NCBI GenBank assembly: GCA_030386875.1
Contig: CM059563.1
Coordinates: forward strand, 13,906,001-13,970,000
DNA length: 64,000 bases
Source of the DNA: Morinoia aosen
Taxonomy: Eukaryota; Arthropoda; Malacostraca; Amphipoda; Talitridae
Reading direction: 5' to 3'
Shown: positions 35,101 to 41,100 of the stretch, piece after piece
How the letters are laid out: every line of letters starts with the position of its first letter
Numbering within the stretch: position 1 is the first letter of the stretch
The notes under the pieces: generated by a model
Seen by the model: the letters and a program-made list of their open reading frames with translations, nothing else
The model's database searches: none
What the model was told of the DNA's origin: nothing
Translations under genes and position numbers: made by a program

Positions 35101-38100
35101 TGAGCGTATTTACGACTCGAGTATCGCGTGTTGCCCGACCTGCGGTGTTGCGTGCTGCTCTCACTTGACTTAAGTTTCGGTTGTGACCATTACACGCGCT
35201 TTCAGTGCGGCAATCATGATAGAAAGTCGAGGTGTCCTCGCTCTTATGTCCGTTTCTTCACGAGCCTCACTGCGTGGGTTCGCCCGACTGTGTGTGGTAC
35301 CTGTACTATACTGGAGGATTTTCTGGCGTGTAGCTATTTATTTGTAAGTAATCCGTGTGAACGTTACGTTTCGCTTCAAGTTGAGAAATTTGGGACCGTT
35401 TAGTATACATTTAATGTATGGGGAGCTCATACATTTGATGTGTGGGAAACACTTTTGATGTAAGTGCTTGAGAGCAACACCTAAGTTCAAGGTCACCCAT
35501 TGATAAGGACGAGGTTAGGTAAGAGTAGCATTGAGGATTCTGTGTGTTCGTGCGTACAGCTTTGGGTGGTCCGTCCGCACTTGTGTATGGCAGGCGAGCT
35601 GTTGTCTGCTACCGTCACGCTCATTCTGGGGCGTTGGACTAGTTCTGCGTTCTCTGGTGGAATTTCCGATGAATGTATTGTGAAATTCGTACTGCCTAGT
35701 TTGCTTTGAAATTTTACTTCAATTGCTCTTTTTAAAGTCCTGAAGCGTGACCGAAATTTACGCTTATTTCATTAGTGGATGTTGCAAGCTTGTTTTCACC
35801 GTGCCCTGTACACGTGCTTGTATCCTACGTCTCCCTTCCCGGTGAGGCGTGTTGGTAGCCAGCGTAGGATCGAGCAGTGTGTGGGATTGACGCGAGTCTC
35901 TGACGAGCTCAATGCCTTTTAGGTCTCGGTGAACTCCCAGTGTGGCATAGACCAGAGTTACTGGAAAAGAGTTAAAACCAGCGCCAGAAACGAGTTGAAA
36001 TTAGAATACATTCATTAAAAGTTAGCGCCCACAGACTAGTGTCATTCGGCAATGTTCTGGTGCTCGTCAGGGTTGCCTCGAGCGCTGTTGCATCTAATAC
36101 GTTGCAGGTAGCTCTCGATGCTGCGTACTGATTTTAGATTGTGCTCGCGTGTACGGGAAGAAAAATTATTTTCAAGATTAGTGCGATTGCGAAAACGAGT
36201 TCTGGTACGCAGGATACGGGTTCATGTAAACTTTTTGTCCCGGAGACTCAGTCCACTCGAAGAGAAATCTTGCTACTGAAATGACAGTTATGTAAGAACT
36301 CTTTTAGAATAGGGGTAGGGTTTCTGTTCGGCACCAAAGCTCCTTTGCGGTAGTCAACCTCCTCTTTCAGGATCTTGAAATTGAGACTCGTCCTCAGTCC
36401 GATGTCTGAGCGTCATTACAATGTTCATTTCTCTCGTTGACGTCCGTGCAGAAACTGGCGCCATTGAGGTTCCCTCCAGTTGAGAATGACTTGGTGCTCT
36501 CCGTTCATGGGCGCTATTCCGGCCATATGCTATCGTAGCTCTTCTGTTTCTTTAGTTAGCCTTGTAGCTTTTGAAATGTAAGGACACTTACTATTATTGT
36601 ACTTGTCATTTTGACCGTAAGTGTAGTGATCAATATGTATAAGGTGAAGGTATTTTAGGCCTGTCTTCCTCCGCTTATGATGCTGCCATTTTTGTTTGTT
36701 TTTGAAGGGCATTATTACACTGGAAAATAAACATTTCTCTCTAAAATCAAGATCTTTGCACACCCTCCTTTTGCTCCATATTTGTCGCGTGATCTTGAGG
36801 TAGACCCATAAAAGGATTTGTTCTTATAAAACAGATGAAAGAGGTAGATTAACTTGAAAGCATCTTTAGCTGGTAGAAGAAGGGAAATTTTTTTGAGCCG
36901 TAACAATTTTTTAATGCATGAAAATATTGTTTTAATCGTTTTTAGCAACATCGTTTTAATGCATAAAAATATAGGATATGAAATAATTTCTAAAAATGCG
37001 TTTTCTTTGTGTACGCCACAGCATAGATTGCGGTGACCACGCCGCACTACTCTGATGTGGGATATTAGGGTGGCCAGTACTCATAGGGTAGATTTTTTTC
37101 ACAGAATTTTCTTGACGGGACCCCCTAAAAAGGTGAGGTTGATAGGAAAAATGATACTGGTAAAGTTTCAGACCACTTTAACATCGTTAACCCGTGCCCC
37201 AACGGCCTCACAGTTCTGAAAAATCGCGAAAAATGTCATTTTTCAGAACTTTGAGGCCGTTGGGGCACGGGTCAACGATGTTCAAATGGTCTGAAACTTT
37301 AGCAGTATCATATTTTCTTTCAACTTCACCTTTTTACCACGTTAAGTGCGGCGGGTTAAACTGAAGTTCGATATCCAGCTCAAATTTAGAGTCAATTGTA
37401 ATAAGAAAATTTGAAAATTGCAAACATTGACTGGATCATGCCTGTATCTAACTTTCATTTAGTATTTATAAAAATTGAGTCAGTGACTGCTGGTCGGCCA
37501 GCAGCATTATGAAAATCACCTAAATGACCACCGGTGGGTCACGCCGCACTTAACGTGTTAAGGGGTCCCGTCAAGAAAATTCTGTGAAAAAAAGCTACCC
37601 TATGAGTACTGGCCACCCTAGTGGGATATATATGGGGGGTTTATCCGAATGTTGGTACTAAAATTTCTTTGCTTTTGTCAAGGGGGTCTACTTTTGCCTG
37701 TCTTGACCTATGGCTCTAGTTAAAGAGCGACGCCTTATAATTGAATACTTTTGAAGCCTTTTTTTCTTAGTTCTTGACTTTTCAAAAAATATGCCTCGCA
37801 TTTGTCAGTGTCGGCTATATTTGCCTGCTTGAAAAAAAAATTACTAGCCTAGAGTCAAATATTTTCGATCATTCAACTATGGACAAATGTCGGCTTGCTT
37901 AGTAGCTTCGTGTGCCTGTGAGGAATAATGGTGCTGTTTGAAGATGTACGGAAACCAATGAAATCATTGAGACGAATTTTTAATAGTTTATTCACTATCA
38001 AGAAATTCACATGTCTTAAGAATACTAGAGCGCTTCAAATTGTTGAGTTCAGTAATTCTGACGAATGAAGAAACCTGACTTTAAAAAAACGTCAATTGTT

Positions 38101-41100
38101 GCGTTTTGGTTACTGTGAAAACTTTTGGACTAACCATAAAAAGACGTTAATTTTTCATGTGCTAATGCACAAGACATGAGATTAGACCAAAATTTCATTA
38201 TTTATTTTTGAGCTGATGTGACTCAGCCTAATCTCTTCGTGTTCATACTGAAGTTAGGAAAAGTTTACAGTTTTTGAAACTGCATGCGGAAATTTTTGGA
38301 GGCTTGGGAATTTTAAGTCTTGCAATGATATGCATCCAACTCTTGCTCAGACTCGCAACGATCAAAGAAATGTGTTGATGGCTAACGCTGCTCTAACACG
38401 TTAGCTGAAGATCAATATTCAACTGAAATTTAAAGTCAATTGTGGAAATCAACTTTAAAAATAGCTTACTGGATCGGGCCTTCATTAACACTTTGACCGC
38501 AACGTGCACCACCGGTGGCCACGGAGGGGATTTTCATAATGCTGCTGACCGACCAGTTGTCTCAAACTGAATTTTCAAAAATACTTGATAGAAGCAAAAT
38601 GAAAGCACGATCCAGTTAACGTTTCCCATTTTCAAAAGTGTTTACAATAATTGACTTTAAATATGAGTTGAATGTTAAACTTAAGTTTAACCAATTGCGG
38701 TTAAAGTGTTAAGTATTAATAAAAAATGAGTTAGTGGCTGCAGGTGGGTCAGCAGCACCATGAAAATCACCTAAGTGACCACCGGTGGGTCACTTCTCAG
38801 GAAATGTGTTAAAATTATAAGGCCTTTCTTCGAATAGCATTTTGTGTACGCAAATTAGTGCTGAAACGTTTCGATTATCGTGTACATTTCAAGTCGCACA
38901 GACCTGTTCTGTTCATACTGTGAGTAGACCTGTCATGTGCGCTCATTCGGTGTTCTAGGTTTTTGTTGGGACCGAATAAGTGTGCATGTTGTCGAATATG
39001 TTTGTTGAGAACATTTTTTTACCACAGCACAGTAATTATACATGTTTCAGAGACATGTTGGAATCTTCAAATACGCTCTTCCGTTCATTGTGCTAGGACA
39101 TCATTTTTTTTTAATCTTCCTGATGATCGAGTAAATAAGTACACTGACAGCCTCTCAGCGGGCTTCGGATAGGCAATAGGTTTGGAGAAATTTAGCTTGT
39201 GTCTTATACTTTGAGAACTGGCGTCTTCAAGGCGATACTGTTTAGATACCGTCGCGGTTCTCTTCCAGTTTTCGTGTCTTCGCACTTTCTTACTTTTTCT
39301 TTCTCTTCTTTTCTGCCTTTATGTTTTTCTGCACAATGCATCCTGTATGGGAACACACTTTGTGCATCGATTTTCTGTTTTCTACAGTCCATACTAAATA
39401 ACCCCTTCTTGATCTCTCGAGATTGTGTTGGTTGAGGCTAGGGAATTTTAAACCAACATTATAAGAAGTACTCACGCTCAATGTAGAAATCGATCTAGCG
39501 CAACAGGCCGTCTTCAGAGTCTGGTGCAGGCAGAATCGACGCGTTGCTAACGCGTAAACGCCGTACGGTCAAAGCCGAAATGATTGAGACCTTAATTACT
39601 ACGCCAAGTTTAAGGTTTTAGAAATGACACTTCAAATTCAATGTTCTGTTATTGTTGCTCTTCTAAAAGAGGGTTTAATTTGTAAGGGAAAATAAAATGA
39701 ATGAGAAGAAAGAGCTACCGTAAATAGAATTTTGAAACAGGTAAATTATACAAGTAGTTTTAACGGGAGAACTTTACATGACGGACGCCCACAAGCGCAC
39801 AATGAACTCCAAAATAGAATTTAGTCAAGTCTCTGCTGAAGAATCTCACAAGACTTCACAGTGCCGAGGAATGAAAAAAAAAATTGAGTGATAACCTCGT
39901 TTCCTTTTGGAAAGAGCCTCAAGTCTTGAAGAGCTGTGGAAGAACCTTTTCTGTCCTAAACAATGTTCAGGGTAGCTCGTAATTTTGTAAAAATGTAAGA
40001 AACTGCCGGCCAAAGACTGAACTAGTTCATTTTTTGATGAAGCCTCATTCCGAAAATCAAGAAAACGTTCGCAGAGGAAAATATCACTATACCTGTGGTC
40101 TTTTCACAGTGCAGCATCAAGACACACTTCGTGTAGGGAGCTGCGTTTCGCCCCATAAATTAAGATTATGAAATATGCTCTATTTCGAAGATTAAGAAAC
40201 AGGTGCATTGAAATTTTTACAAGAACGGTATCTTCATGGCATCAAAATGGTCTCAGTTGTGCTGCTGGTGCATCTTACTCCAGCAGTTCATGACGATTTC
40301 GATGATCGCGTTTCTTTTTTCAACATGACGGAGCATTGTGCCGTCAGGCGGAGGTTGTAACCAAACTCTTGGGTGATAGAAATGCTGAAATGTGGGCCAT
40401 CATCTAACGCGGTGTTGATGAAGAAATATCGTCTTATTTGGAATAAAAGCCAATGACAACACCCCTTCCGGAAAGCTGTGAGGTCCCGAGTTGAAGTTGA
40501 GTAGGCCTTCCTTATATTGAAATAGAGTAGATTTCTTGTTACGGACGCTTTTTTTCGGTTCACTGCTGTCCTGTTCTTTTAGCATCTACTACTATCTTCT
40601 TTAACTTTTATCTTATTTCATGAACTTCATTTTCAACTTACTGTTCCTATGCATCTTGTGCATAGATGCCGCGTTCCCTCAAGTCCATACTAAATGGTGC
40701 GTTCCTCTCTTTGGAACGTGATTTTTTCGGTTAGGGAGGCTTAAATTAACATCTAATCTAATCTCTTCGGATAACGGCTACTTTCTTCAATGAATGAAAA
40801 ATTCTGAGTATGTGGTGTTTGTTATTAATACAGCATTTTTCTCGTCTCTTGAGAGCTTTCTGTTACAATTGTAAGTAGGCCTGCGAATGTATTTATTGCT
40901 GGTCTAAATTGTGAACGTAGTCCTACCGTGAAAACACTTGGTCATCCTTGTGAGCTGTACAATGCTCTTTCGAAAATACCGAGATACCGACCTTTCCATT
41001 TGACGATGCGCAGCCCACAAGTCTGCAAATTTTGAAGGTTCAACTCTCATTCTAGAAATTTATTCCTCGGGCTATCCTAATTTGGGGAAATTACTATATT

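Noticed and set aside
40400..40585. Recurrent [12 protein letters not shown] peptide on one strand, also near 57000-57103
   Set aside because: It arises from reverse translation of the S1 segment with GGTTCACTGCTGTCC; S1 shows no conserved full-length frame.
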